Positions 52,326 to 60,521 of a stretch of 64,000 nt of DNA are shown here, piece by piece; within the stretch, counting starts at the first letter, position 1, and the number at the start of each line of letters is the position of its first letter. This DNA comes from Sphaerisporangium sp039871875 (GTDB lineage Bacteria > Actinomycetota > Actinomycetes > Streptosporangiales > Streptosporangiaceae), in contig NZ_JBDPMD010000026.1 in NCBI RefSeq assembly GCF_039871875.1, forward strand, positions 1-64,000, in the 5' to 3' direction. A program made the position numbers and the translations under genes. The notes beneath the pieces are model-generated. The model was given only the letters and a program-made list of their open reading frames with translations. It searched no databases and had not been told where the DNA came from.

Positions 52326-54965
52326 ATGAATGTGGAACCTCAGTACCCCGCACATTGGGAGGCCGACGTCGTCCTGGGCGACGGAGGAACCGCACACCTG
52401 CGGCCCATCCGGCCCGAGGACGCCGATCTTCTGCGTGCGTTCTACTCGCGCTTGTCCGATCAATCCATCTACTTCCGCTTCTTCGGGCCCCGCCCCCGTC
52501 TGTCGGACCGCGAGGTCACCTGGTTCACCACCGTCGACTACGTGAACCGCGTCGCGCTGATCGCCACGCTGGGTACCGAGATGGTGGCGGTCGTCCGTTA
52601 CGACCGCGTCGGCGACCACGAGGCCGAGGTCGCGTTCCTGGTCGAGGACGCCCACCAGGGCAGGGGAGTGGCGTCGGTGCTGATGGAACACCTGCGCGCC
52701 GCGGCCAGGGAACGGGGCATCACGACCTTCGTGGCGGACGTGCTGCCGTCCAACAGCCGGATGACGGCCTTCTTCCGGCAGGCGGGGTACACCGCGCAGA
52801 GCCGGTTCGCCGACGGCGTCGTGCGCATGACGCTCGACCTGGCGAGCACCGAGACCTCCCGCGAGGTCACCATGGCCCGCGAGCACCGGGCCGAGGCCCG
52901 CTCCATCGAACGGCTGCTCACCCCGTCGTCGGTCGTGGTCATCGGCGCGGGGCGCGAGGCGGGCGGCATCGGGCAGACCGTGCTGCGCAACCTGCTCGGC
53001 GCCGACTTCAACGGCCCGGTGTACCCGGTGCACCGCGAGGTCCGCGCGGTGGCCGGCGTGCGGGCGTACAAGAGCGTGTCGGCCATCGACGGGGACGTCG
53101 ACCTCGCCGTGGTCGCGGTGCCCGCCGACGGTGTGCTCGACGTCGTGGAGGACTGCGCCCGCAAGGGGGTCAAGGGCCTGGTCGTGGTCTCCTCCGGGTT
53201 CGGCGAGACCGGGCCGGAGGGCCGGGAACGGCAGGACGAACTGGTGCGGATCGCCCGCGCGTACGGGCTGCGGGTCGTCGGCCCCAACTGCCTCGGCATC
53301 GCCAACACCGACCCCGCCGTACGGCTCAACGCCACCCTCGCCGCGCGGCTGCCCGGCCGGGGGCGGGTGGGCTTCTTCAGTCAGTCCGGCGCGCTCGGCA
53401 CCGCGCTGCTGCAGCGGGTCGCCCAGCGCGGCATGGGCATCTCGACGTTCGTGTCCGCAGGCAACCGGGCCGACGTCTCGGGCAACGACCTCCTGCAGTA
53501 CTGGGAGGAGGACCCGGCCACCGACGTGATCCTTTTGTACCTGGAGTCGCTCGGGAACCCCCGCAAGTTCGCCCGGCTGGCCCGCCGCACGTCCCGCACC
53601 AAGCCGATCGTGGTGGTCAAGAGCGGCGGCATGACACAGGGGGTGCCGGTCGGGCACGCCGCCCCCAAGCTGCGGCTGCCCGACAGCGCCCTCACCGCGT
53701 TGTTCGAGCAGGCCGGGGTGATCCGCGTCGACGACCTCACCCAGCTCTTCGACGTGGCCCAGCTCCTCGCGTACCAGCCGCTGCCCGCCGGGCGCCGGGT
53801 CGGCGTGGTCAGCAACTCCGACGCGCTGGCGCTGCTCGCCGTGGACGCGTGCCTGGCGGCCGGGCTCGAACCGTGCCCGGCGGCCAACCTCGGCGCCCGG
53901 GCCGGGGCGGCGGACTACCGGCGGGCGCTCGGCGAGCTGTGCGGCGAGGTGGACGCCCTCGTCGCGATCTACATGCCGCCGGTGCCGGGCAACGCCGCCG
54001 AGGTCGCCGCGGAGCTGGTCCGCACGGCCACCGAGTCCGGCAAGCCGCTCCTCGCGACCTTCGAGGGACGCCTCGGCGTGCCCCCGGAGCTGCGCGTCCC
54101 CCAGGAGACCCGGGGCGGCGACCCGGCGAAGGGGTCCGTCCCGTCCTACCCCGCCCCGGAGGAGGCCGTGCGCGCCCTCGCCCACGTGGTCCGCTACGCC
54201 TGCGGCCGCGACCGCCCCCCGGCCGCTCCGCCGGTGCTGGAGGGCATCGACACCGCGGGCGCCCGGGCCCTGGTGGCCGAGGCCATCGAGTCCGGGGACG
54301 CCGGGGAGATGGACGCCACCGAGCTGCTGGCCCGGTACGGCGTGGACGTCTGGCCGGCCGTGGCCGTGGCGTCCCCGGACGAGGGGGTGGCGGCGGCCGA
54401 GAAGCTCGGGTGGCCGGTCGTGGTTCGGTCCGCCGGCCCGGAGGTCGTGCACCGGACGGGCGCGGTGCGGCTGGGGTTGTCCGACGCCGACGACGTGCGG
54501 CGGGCGTACGAGGAGCTCGCGGCCGTGCTCGGGCCGGACGTCACGCTGGCGGTGCAGCGGATGGCACCCCAGCCGGCGGTCACGGTGGTGGTGCGGGCCG
54601 TGGACGACCGGGACTTCGGCTCCGTGGTGTCGTTCGGGCTCGGCGGCGTCACCGCGCGGCTGCTCGGCGACGAGGCGTACCGGCTGGCGCCGCTCACCGC
54701 GCAGGACGCCGCGGACCTGGTGCGCTCGGTGCGGGCCGCCCCGCTGCTGTTCGGCGGGCACGGGTACCCGCCCGTCGCGGTGCCGGCGCTCGCGGACCTG
54801 CTGCTGCGGGTGGGGCGCCTGGCCGACGAACTGCCCGGCGTGACCCGCCTGGACCTGGAGCCGGTGCTGGTGTCGGCGGACGGCGTGCACGTGCTCGGCG
54901 CCCGGGCGGCCGTCCGGCCGCCCACGACGCCGCGGCCCGATCATGGACCGCGGCGCCTGCGCTGA
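52326..54965 (+). CDS. GNAT acetyltransferase fused to ADP-forming acyl-CoA synthetase-like domains (Pat-type)
   Basis: An 879-aa protein. Residues about 15-175 are a GNAT domain with the acetyl-CoA loop HQGRGVASVL. A CoA-binding Rossmann domain follows (about 190-310, PSSVVVIGAGREAGGIG), then succinyl-CoA-ligase-like domains (about 325-620; the expected phospho-His position is in PVGHAAP) and a C-terminal ATP-grasp domain (about 660-860). Related actinobacterial and enterobacterial Pat proteins acetylate lysines of metabolic enzymes such as acetyl-CoA synthetase. Having the GNAT at the N-terminus is the reverse of enterobacterial Pat. ATG at 52326 is preferred; an in-frame TTG at 52290 is an alternative. 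Confidence 0.88.
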   Translation: MNVEPQYPAHWEADVVLGDGGTAHLRPIRPEDADLLRAFYSRLSDQSIYFRFFGPRPRLSDREVTWFTTVDYVNRVALIATLGTEMVAVVRYDRVGDHEAEVAFLVEDAHQGRGVASVLMEHLRAAARERGITTFVADVLPSNSRMTAFFRQAGYTAQSRFADGVVRMTLDLASTETSREVTMAREHRAEARSIERLLTPSSVVVIGAGREAGGIGQTVLRNLLGADFNGPVYPVHREVRAVAGVRAYKSVSAIDGDVDLAVVAVPADGVLDVVEDCARKGVKGLVVVSSGFGETGPEGRERQDELVRIARAYGLRVVGPNCLGIANTDPAVRLNATLAARLPGRGRVGFFSQSGALGTALLQRVAQRGMGISTFVSAGNRADVSGNDLLQYWEEDPATDVILLYLESLGNPRKFARLARRTSRTKPIVVVKSGGMTQGVPVGHAAPKLRLPDSALTALFEQAGVIRVDDLTQLFDVAQLLAYQPLPAGRRVGVVSNSDALALLAVDACLAAGLEPCPAANLGARAGAADYRRALGELCGEVDALVAIYMPPVPGNAAEVAAELVRTATESGKPLLATFEGRLGVPPELRVPQETRGGDPAKGSVPSYPAPEEAVRALAHVVRYACGRDRPPAAPPVLEGIDTAGARALVAEAIESGDAGEMDATELLARYGVDVWPAVAVASPDEGVAAAEKLGWPVVVRSAGPEVVHRTGAVRLGLSDADDVRRAYEELAAVLGPDVTLAVQRMAPQPAVTVVVRAVDDRDFGSVVSFGLGGVTARLLGDEAYRLAPLTAQDAADLVRSVRAAPLLFGGHGYPPVAVPALADLLLRVGRLADELPGVTRLDLEPVLVSADGVHVLGARAAVRPPTTPRPDHGPRRLR

Positions 54966-55169
54966 GTTGCAGGAAATGGCCCGGGAACCGGGAGCCGGGG
55001 CGGCCGGGCGGGGGCCGTGTGACAGGCGTGACGAGGTGCGTTTACTGATGCGTCCGGGAAGAAGCGGCGTACCCTTCGTTGTCCCTATGTACTTCCTAAT
55101 TCGGACATGCCGGTCACAGTGGGCGCTCGCGAGGTGAAACACCGTGCCCGGACAGGGCAGGATGGACCT

Positions 55170-55760
55170 ATGAGGGAAACCCGAGTCTCGGCCGCCGGTT
55201 TGCGCGAGGCCATCGAACGCAGCGGTTACTACCCCGACCTCGTTGCCGACGCGGCGGAGTCCGCGCTGGGCAAGGAGCCGGTGACGGCGTTCGTGGTGCA
55301 CCACGAGGCCACCTTCGACCCCGCGATGGAGGTGCGCAGGCACGTCACCGTGGTGGTCCTGTCGCCCACCCGGCTCCTGGTCTGCCACACCGACGAGCAC
55401 CCGCCCGCGGACGGCATGCCGACCTCACACGCGTCCACCACCACCGAAGCCGTACGCCTCAGCCGGGTCCAGTCCGTGGCGGTCACCCGGGTCGTGCCCG
55501 ACCCCGCCTCCTACGTGCCCGGCGTCCCGCCCTCGGAGGTGACCCTCACCATCGGCTGGGGCGCGATCTCCCACGTCGACCTCGAACCCGCCACCTGCGG
55601 CGACGAGAACTGCGAGGCCGACCACGGCTACACCGGCGCCATCACCGCCGACGACCTCTCCCTCCGCGTCAGCGAGGCCGCCGACGGCCCCGAGGCCGTC
55701 AACAACGTCCTCGCCTTCGCCAAGGCCCTCTCCGAGGCCACCGCCCGTGCCTCCGGCTGA
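55170..55760 (+). CDS. DUF5998 family protein
   Basis: A 196-aa soluble actinobacterial protein recognised from GLREAIERSGYYPDLVADA, FVVHHEATFD and CGDENCEADHGYTG, the last being a possible metal site. Function is unknown. ATG at 55170 follows CAGGATGG. Its 3' end overlaps the start of the sulfurtransferase gene by 14 bp if the first GTG of that gene is used, so the two are probably co-translated. Confidence 0.8.
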   Translation: MRETRVSAAGLREAIERSGYYPDLVADAAESALGKEPVTAFVVHHEATFDPAMEVRRHVTVVVLSPTRLLVCHTDEHPPADGMPTSHASTTTEAVRLSRVQSVAVTRVVPDPASYVPGVPPSEVTLTIGWGAISHVDLEPATCGDENCEADHGYTGAITADDLSLRVSEAADGPEAVNNVLAFAKALSEATARASG

Positions 55761-56607
55761 CGTGTCCCCGCTCATCACCCCCGCCGAACTGGCGGGCGGC
55801 TCGGCCGCCGGCGACCTCCGCCGGCGGCTGGGCGAGGTCACCCTGCTGGACGTCCGCTGGCGTCTCGTCGGCCCGCCGGGCATCGAGTCCTACCGTGAGG
55901 GCCACCTGCCCGGCGCTCTCTTCTGCGACCTGGACCACGACCTGGCCGCCCCACCGGGCCCCGGCGGCCGCCACCCGCTCCCGTCCCCCGAGGCCTTCCA
56001 GACCGCCATGCGGCGCCTGGGTGTCTCCGCCTCCCGCCCCGTGGTCGTCTACGACGAGGCCGACTCCACCTCGGCCGCCCGCGCCTGGTGGACCCTCCGC
56101 TACTTCGGCCACCCCGACGTCCGCGTCCTGGACGGCGGCTACCGCGCCTGGCTCGACGAGTCACTCCCCGTGACCAAGGACGTCCCTCCGCCTCCCGCCC
56201 GAGGCGACTTCACCGCCCACCCCGGCGGCATGCCCATCCTGACCCCCGAACAAGCCGCCACCCTGGCCGAGGACGGCGTCCTGCTGGACGCCCGGGCTCC
56301 CGAACGCTACCGAGGCGAGACCGAACCCGTGGACCCGGTCGCCGGCCACATCCCCGGCGCCATCAGCGCCCCCACCACCGAGAACGTGGACCCGTCCGGC
56401 CGCTTCCACCCCAAGGAGTTCCTCAAGGAACGCTTCAACACCCTGGGCGCCGTCCCGGGGCTCCCCGTAGGCACCTACTGCGGCTCCGGCGTGACCGCCT
56501 CCCACCAGGTCCTGGCCCTGACCCTCGCCGGCCTCCCCGCCGCCCTGTACCCCGGCTCCTGGTCCCACTGGATCACCGACCCGACCCGCCCGATCGCCAC
56601 CGGCTGA
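55747..56607 (+). CDS. Thiosulfate/3-mercaptopyruvate sulfurtransferase (tandem rhodanese)
   Basis: A 286-aa two-domain rhodanese. The inactive N-terminal domain has LLDVRWRL and YREGHLPGALF; the C-terminal domain has LLDARAPERYRGE and the active-site Cys245 in TYCGSGVTAS. It moves sulfane sulfur to cyanide or thiols in the cytoplasm. CGSGVTA is the loop type usual for mercaptopyruvate sulfurtransferases. GTG at 55747 overlaps the preceding gene; GTG at 55762, just after its stop, is an alternative. Confidence 0.9.
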   Translation: MPPADVSPLITPAELAGGSAAGDLRRRLGEVTLLDVRWRLVGPPGIESYREGHLPGALFCDLDHDLAAPPGPGGRHPLPSPEAFQTAMRRLGVSASRPVVVYDEADSTSAARAWWTLRYFGHPDVRVLDGGYRAWLDESLPVTKDVPPPPARGDFTAHPGGMPILTPEQAATLAEDGVLLDARAPERYRGETEPVDPVAGHIPGAISAPTTENVDPSGRFHPKEFLKERFNTLGAVPGLPVGTYCGSGVTASHQVLALTLAGLPAALYPGSWSHWITDPTRPIATG

Positions 56608-56664
56608 CCCGCCTCGCGCGTCCCCCACGTGACCGGTCATGACCGGCTGCGGTACGTCCGGTGG

Positions 56665-59355
56665 TCAGCCGGTCAGTGGGTGGCCCAGGGAGCCGAAGCA
56701 GGTGAAGCCGGGGACGGCGGTCCGTTCGGTGGCGGCGGCCAGGGCTTCGGCGGGGGTGCCGCCGTCGGCGAGGTGGGTGTGGAACGTGGTCATGAGGGCT
56801 TGGGCGTCCTGGTCCCGTACCGGGAGCAGGCCGGCGACCACGCAGGCCGAGCCGCGGTCCAGGAAGGCGCCGGGGAGGCCGAGCGCGGTGCCGTCCACCG
56901 GGGCGTAGGCCATTCCCGCGTCGCAGGCCGACAGCACGACCAGCCACGGCACGCGGGGGAGGGCCAGGATGTCGTACGCCATGAGGGGGCCGTCGTGCAG
57001 GGCGAGGCTCGACAGGAGGGGCGAACGAGCGCAGAACCGGCCGTGGGCGGCGATGTGGGCGATGTCGGCCTCGCCCAGGATGTCCAGCACCCGCGGGACG
57101 GTGGCCTCTTCGAGAGGTGGCTCCAGGGCGCCGTGGATGCGGCTGACCGTGGCGGCTTCCGCGGTGGCGTGGGCCAGGCCGGGGCCGGGGACGGCGGCGA
57201 CGAGGGGCCGGCGGGGTGAGGCGTGGCGGCCCGCTGAGCCGGTCGGCGGCGGGCGGAGGGCCACGGAGAGCCAGGAGGCGGCGCTGGAGGCGACGCACAG
57301 GGGGCGGCCGCGCAGCGGGGGGAGCGACGACCACGGCAGCGTGTGGAGGGGGCCGGTGGGGACGATCACCAGCGGGCGGTCGCCGATCTCCCCGGCGAGT
57401 GGGGCGAGGAGCTGCTCGGCCAGCGCCGCGGCGGCGGTGCTCACGGCACGGTCGTCCTGCGCACGGCGCACCGGGGCGCGGCCGCCTGGAGCGCGGCGCT
57501 CTTGAGCAGTGGGGTGTCCCTGAGCACCCTGGTGCGGTCCGGACGCCAGGTGTCCATGAGCGGCTGGGGAGTGGCCGGTCGCGAGGTCGGGGCGGCGCAG
57601 GGTGTGGCGGAGGCGGAGGGTGGCCTCGGTGGCGGAGGTCAGGGAGCCCAAGGGGCGTAGGGCGCAGTGGGTTTCGGTGATGACGACGGCGCTGAGGGTG
57701 TCGCCGTGGCGGATCAGTTCCACGAGGGCGGCGCCGTTGAGTGCGGTGCGCAGGCGGTCGGGGGTCAGCGGGTCCATGGGGCGGCCGCGTGCCAGGGCAC
57801 GCCAGTGCTCGGCCCAGGCGAGGACCGGTTCCGGTCTGCCGTCGGCCAGTGCCAGGGAGAGGCCGAGGTCCGCCAGGCGCTCGCCGGCACGGACCGCGTG
57901 GGCCCGGACGGCCGGGTCGGTCAGGCGGTCGCTGCCCGCCGTGGCGGCCCGCAGCCCCGCCCGCAGCTCGGCCTGGGCGCCGCGGGTGTCGCCGCGCAGG
58001 CTGCGTTCCAGGGCGGCGGCGTGGTGCCGCACCGCCCGGTGCGCCCGCGCGGCGGGGCGTCCGGACAGGACGTGCGCCAGCTCGGCCCGCGCGGCCCCGG
58101 TGTTCCCGAGGCCGAGCGCCAGTTCGGCCGCCGTCAGCCGTACTCCGGCCGCGGGGCCGGCCCAGCCGTCCGCCGCCAGCCTCGCCGCCAGGGTCCTGGC
58201 CTCGGCGAGCAGGGCCGGGGCGCACGCCGGGACCTCGCCCGGGCGGGTGGTGCCGAGGGGGGACCCGGGTGGCGGCAGCTCCTCGGCCAGGCGGGCGCGG
58301 AACGTGGTCTCCATGGCCAGCGACACCCAGGTGTGGCGCCCCTGGGCGGACAGTTCGGCGGACGCGTGGGCGGCGGTGGCCCGGGCCTGGCGGGGGTCGC
58401 CGAGAAGGAGCTCGATCTGGGCCAGGATCAGACGGGACTCGGCCAGGGCGACCAGGGCCCCGGCCGCCGCCAGGTCGGGAACGGCCTGGGCGAGCACGGC
58501 GCGGGCCTCGCCGGGGAGGTGGGCGGCGAGGAGGGCGTCCGCGAAGTCGGCGCGCATGGCGGCGAGACGCTCGGGGTAGGGCGCGAGAGCCGTCACGGCA
58601 CGCCGGTAGGCGGCGAACGCGGACGGGATGTCGCCGCGCTTGGCCGCGACGAAAGGGAGGTTGGCCTGGGCGAGAGCGGAGATGTGGCCGAGCCCCGCCG
58701 CGCCGGCGACCGTCGCGCAGGCCGCGAGGTCGCGGGACGCCGCGTCGTATCGCTCCAGGTACGTGAGGGCGATCCCCCGGTTCAGCAGCGCCCCCGCGAG
58801 GAACTTCGGGTCGCCGGTGAGAGCGGTGACGGCGGTGTCGCACCGGGCGACCGCCTCCGCGTGCCTGCCGAGCCGCACCAGCGCCACGGCACGCTGCACG
58901 CCGAGCCTCGCCTGGTCAAGGCCGGCCAGATGAGCTTCGGCGGCGTCGGCGACCTCGAGGGCGCCCACGGGGTCGCCGAGGTCCGCGCGGATCGGGACGA
59001 GCGACAACCGGGCCTGCGCGGCCCTGGCCGGGAGGTGCTCCGCCGCGGCGACCGCCTTGTCGAGATGCTCGGCGGCGAGCGCGAGCCGCCCGAACTCACG
59101 TGCCGCCAGCGCCAGTGCCCGATGCGCCACCGACACGGCCTCCGCGCAGCCCGCCGTCACGGCCCGCGCCAGCACGGCCCCTGCCCGCCGCCGCGCGGCC
59201 GCCGGATCGGCCCCGCACATCCGCACCGCCTCCTCGGCGGCCGCCACCAGCTCTCCCCAGGAGGTGGCGGTGATCCCGTTGCCGGTGGTCTCGTCCGGGA
59301 ACGGACCAGGAGGAGTGAGGGCCTCACCGTCCCTGAGCGTGATGTCGGGCGTCAT
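56665..59355 (-). CDS. TPR-CHAT caspase-like protease
   Basis: An 896-aa cytoplasmic protein. Residues about 25-580 are helical TPR-type repeats; the clearest units are in the first 400. Residues about 600-890 form a CHAT (caspase HetF associated with TPRs) peptidase domain, with catalytic His771 in HIAAHGRF and Cys811 in VLSACDAGM, and the conserved LVIVPTGPLHTLPWSSLP strand region before them. It ends with GFTCFGSLGHPLTG, usual for the family. Cys-His proteases of this kind are switched on by partner binding and cleave specific substrates. Its ATG overlaps the TGA of the 198-aa gene (ATGA). It is the last gene of the protease-sigma operon and converges on the sulfurtransferase gene. Confidence 0.92.
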   Translation of the reverse strand: MTPDITLRDGEALTPPGPFPDETTGNGITATSWGELVAAAEEAVRMCGADPAAARRRAGAVLARAVTAGCAEAVSVAHRALALAAREFGRLALAAEHLDKAVAAAEHLPARAAQARLSLVPIRADLGDPVGALEVADAAEAHLAGLDQARLGVQRAVALVRLGRHAEAVARCDTAVTALTGDPKFLAGALLNRGIALTYLERYDAASRDLAACATVAGAAGLGHISALAQANLPFVAAKRGDIPSAFAAYRRAVTALAPYPERLAAMRADFADALLAAHLPGEARAVLAQAVPDLAAAGALVALAESRLILAQIELLLGDPRQARATAAHASAELSAQGRHTWVSLAMETTFRARLAEELPPPGSPLGTTRPGEVPACAPALLAEARTLAARLAADGWAGPAAGVRLTAAELALGLGNTGAARAELAHVLSGRPAARAHRAVRHHAAALERSLRGDTRGAQAELRAGLRAATAGSDRLTDPAVRAHAVRAGERLADLGLSLALADGRPEPVLAWAEHWRALARGRPMDPLTPDRLRTALNGAALVELIRHGDTLSAVVITETHCALRPLGSLTSATEATLRLRHTLRRPDLATGHSPAAHGHLASGPHQGAQGHPTAQERRAPGGRAPVRRAQDDRAVSTAAAALAEQLLAPLAGEIGDRPLVIVPTGPLHTLPWSSLPPLRGRPLCVASSAASWLSVALRPPPTGSAGRHASPRRPLVAAVPGPGLAHATAEAATVSRIHGALEPPLEEATVPRVLDILGEADIAHIAAHGRFCARSPLLSSLALHDGPLMAYDILALPRVPWLVVLSACDAGMAYAPVDGTALGLPGAFLDRGSACVVAGLLPVRDQDAQALMTTFHTHLADGGTPAEALAAATERTAVPGFTCFGSLGHPLTG

Positions 59356-59948
59356 CGCACGCGGTGCCAGCGGGTCGCGATCGGCGGCCGGTCCGGCCGG
59401 TGGCAGACGACGCTGAGCCACCCGTGGGGCAGCCCCGTCGTCGCGAAGTCCCCGGACGCGGCCGGGAAGCGGATCTTGCTCACGTAAGGGGTGCGGATCT
59501 CCACCCGGGCGCCGGTTCCCGGCGCGGGGTGGATCTGCCCCGCGAGGTCGAAGTGGTCCGCGTACACCGTGATCTCCAGGTCGAAGGTGACCCCGTCCCC
59601 CGCGAACCGCAGGAACCGCGCCCCCGCGTCCTCCGGATGCGGAGCCACCGCCCCCGCCCGCCCGAAACGGCTCGGCGCGTCCAGCACCCCCACCCCGCGG
59701 TGATCCCCGTTCCCTTCGATCGCCACCGGCAGCGCCATCACCGCCCCCGGCAACCGCAACGCGTGCACGGCCCGCGCGTCCGCCCCCACCCGCGCCGGCA
59801 CGGGGTCCGCACCGGCCGCGATCCGCAGGGCCGCCAAGAGATACTCATCGCCGTTGATGACAGTGCCTTCCTGTTCGTGGCCGGTGAATCCACGCTCACC
59901 ACCCGCCGTACGGCGGAGCCCCCGAAGACGGGCTTGTGGTGGAGTCAT
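59352..59948 (-). CDS. Sigma-associated beta-rich protein, candidate anti-sigma factor or protease substrate
   Basis: A 198-aa protein with no transmembrane helix. An N-terminal helical segment (GDEYLLAALRIAAGADPVPARVGADARAVHALR) precedes a C-terminal beta-sandwich-like domain of about 110 residues. That domain contains FLRFAGDGVTFDLEITVY, a Gln-Ile-His-Pro turn and a final ATRW. The layout resembles the uncharacterised proteins that follow ECF sigma genes in many actinomycetes. It is coupled on both sides: its ATG overlaps the sigma stop (ATGA) and its TGA overlaps the CHAT start. Stoichiometric production with the sigma factor suggests a direct partner; that it restrains the sigma factor is inference. 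Confidence 0.8.
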   Translation of the reverse strand: MTPPQARLRGLRRTAGGERGFTGHEQEGTVINGDEYLLAALRIAAGADPVPARVGADARAVHALRLPGAVMALPVAIEGNGDHRGVGVLDAPSRFGRAGAVAPHPEDAGARFLRFAGDGVTFDLEITVYADHFDLAGQIHPAPGTGARVEIRTPYVSKIRFPAASGDFATTGLPHGWLSVVCHRPDRPPIATRWHRVR

Positions 59949-60469
59949 TGGTTCTCTTGTTCCCAGAGGGTTCTCAGTTGTTTCAGGCATCTGGCTCTTG
60001 TGGGGCCGATGCTGCCTATGGGCATGTTCAGGTGGGCCGAGATCTGGGTGTAGCGGGCTTCTGGGGCGGTGGTCAGCAGGCGCAGGAGGGTGGGGCACGG
60101 GGGGCGGAGGCGGTTCACGGTGGTCCAGAGGCGGTGGGCTTCGTCGGTGTCCAGGACGGTGGTCATGGGGTCGGGGGAGGGGGGTGCCGGGAGGTCTTCC
60201 GGGACGTGGGGATGGGTGCGGGAGGAGTGGCGGGTCAGGCGGCAGGCCTCGTTGTGGGTGACGGTCACCAGCCAGGCGCCTATCCGGGTGGGGTCGCGGA
60301 TGGTGTGGAGGTTCTCGATCAGGCGGAGCCAGGCGGCTTGGACGGCGTCGGAGGCGTCGGTGGTGTTCAGGCCGAAGGCGCGGGCCACGGCCCACATGCG
60401 GTAGCCGTAGCGGTCGACCAGGTCTCGCCAGGTTCGCTCGTCCAGGCCGTTCATGAAGTCGTGAGACAT
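59945..60469 (-). CDS. ECF-type RNA polymerase sigma factor
   Basis: A 174-aa sigma-70 protein with region 2 (about 10-80: LVDRYGYRMWAVARAFGL, DAVQAAWLRLIENLHTIRDP) and region 4 (about 115-170: RLWTTVNRLRPPCPTLLRLL and a helix-turn-helix). Region 3 is absent, as in ECF sigma factors. It would direct RNA polymerase to a small regulon. There is no adjacent zinc or membrane anti-sigma factor; instead the coupled downstream gene encodes a soluble beta-rich protein. ATG at 60469 has no good ribosome site; the subtilase gene ends 52 bp upstream. The region 4 recognition helix is somewhat degenerate (NMPIGSIGPTRARCL). Confidence 0.9.
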   Translation of the reverse strand: MSHDFMNGLDERTWRDLVDRYGYRMWAVARAFGLNTTDASDAVQAAWLRLIENLHTIRDPTRIGAWLVTVTHNEACRLTRHSSRTHPHVPEDLPAPPSPDPMTTVLDTDEAHRLWTTVNRLRPPCPTLLRLLTTAPEARYTQISAHLNMPIGSIGPTRARCLKQLRTLWEQENQ

Positions 60470-60521
60470 GAGAGGTGATTACTTCACGTGGTCGAGTGGG
60501 TGCTTTGCGTGATAGAGCACC

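Noticed and set aside
52200..55400. 1066-codon minus-strand frame opposite the GNAT/acyl-CoA synthetase gene
   Set aside because: Same reason: an Arg/Gly/His-rich shadow over a gene with strong domain evidence.
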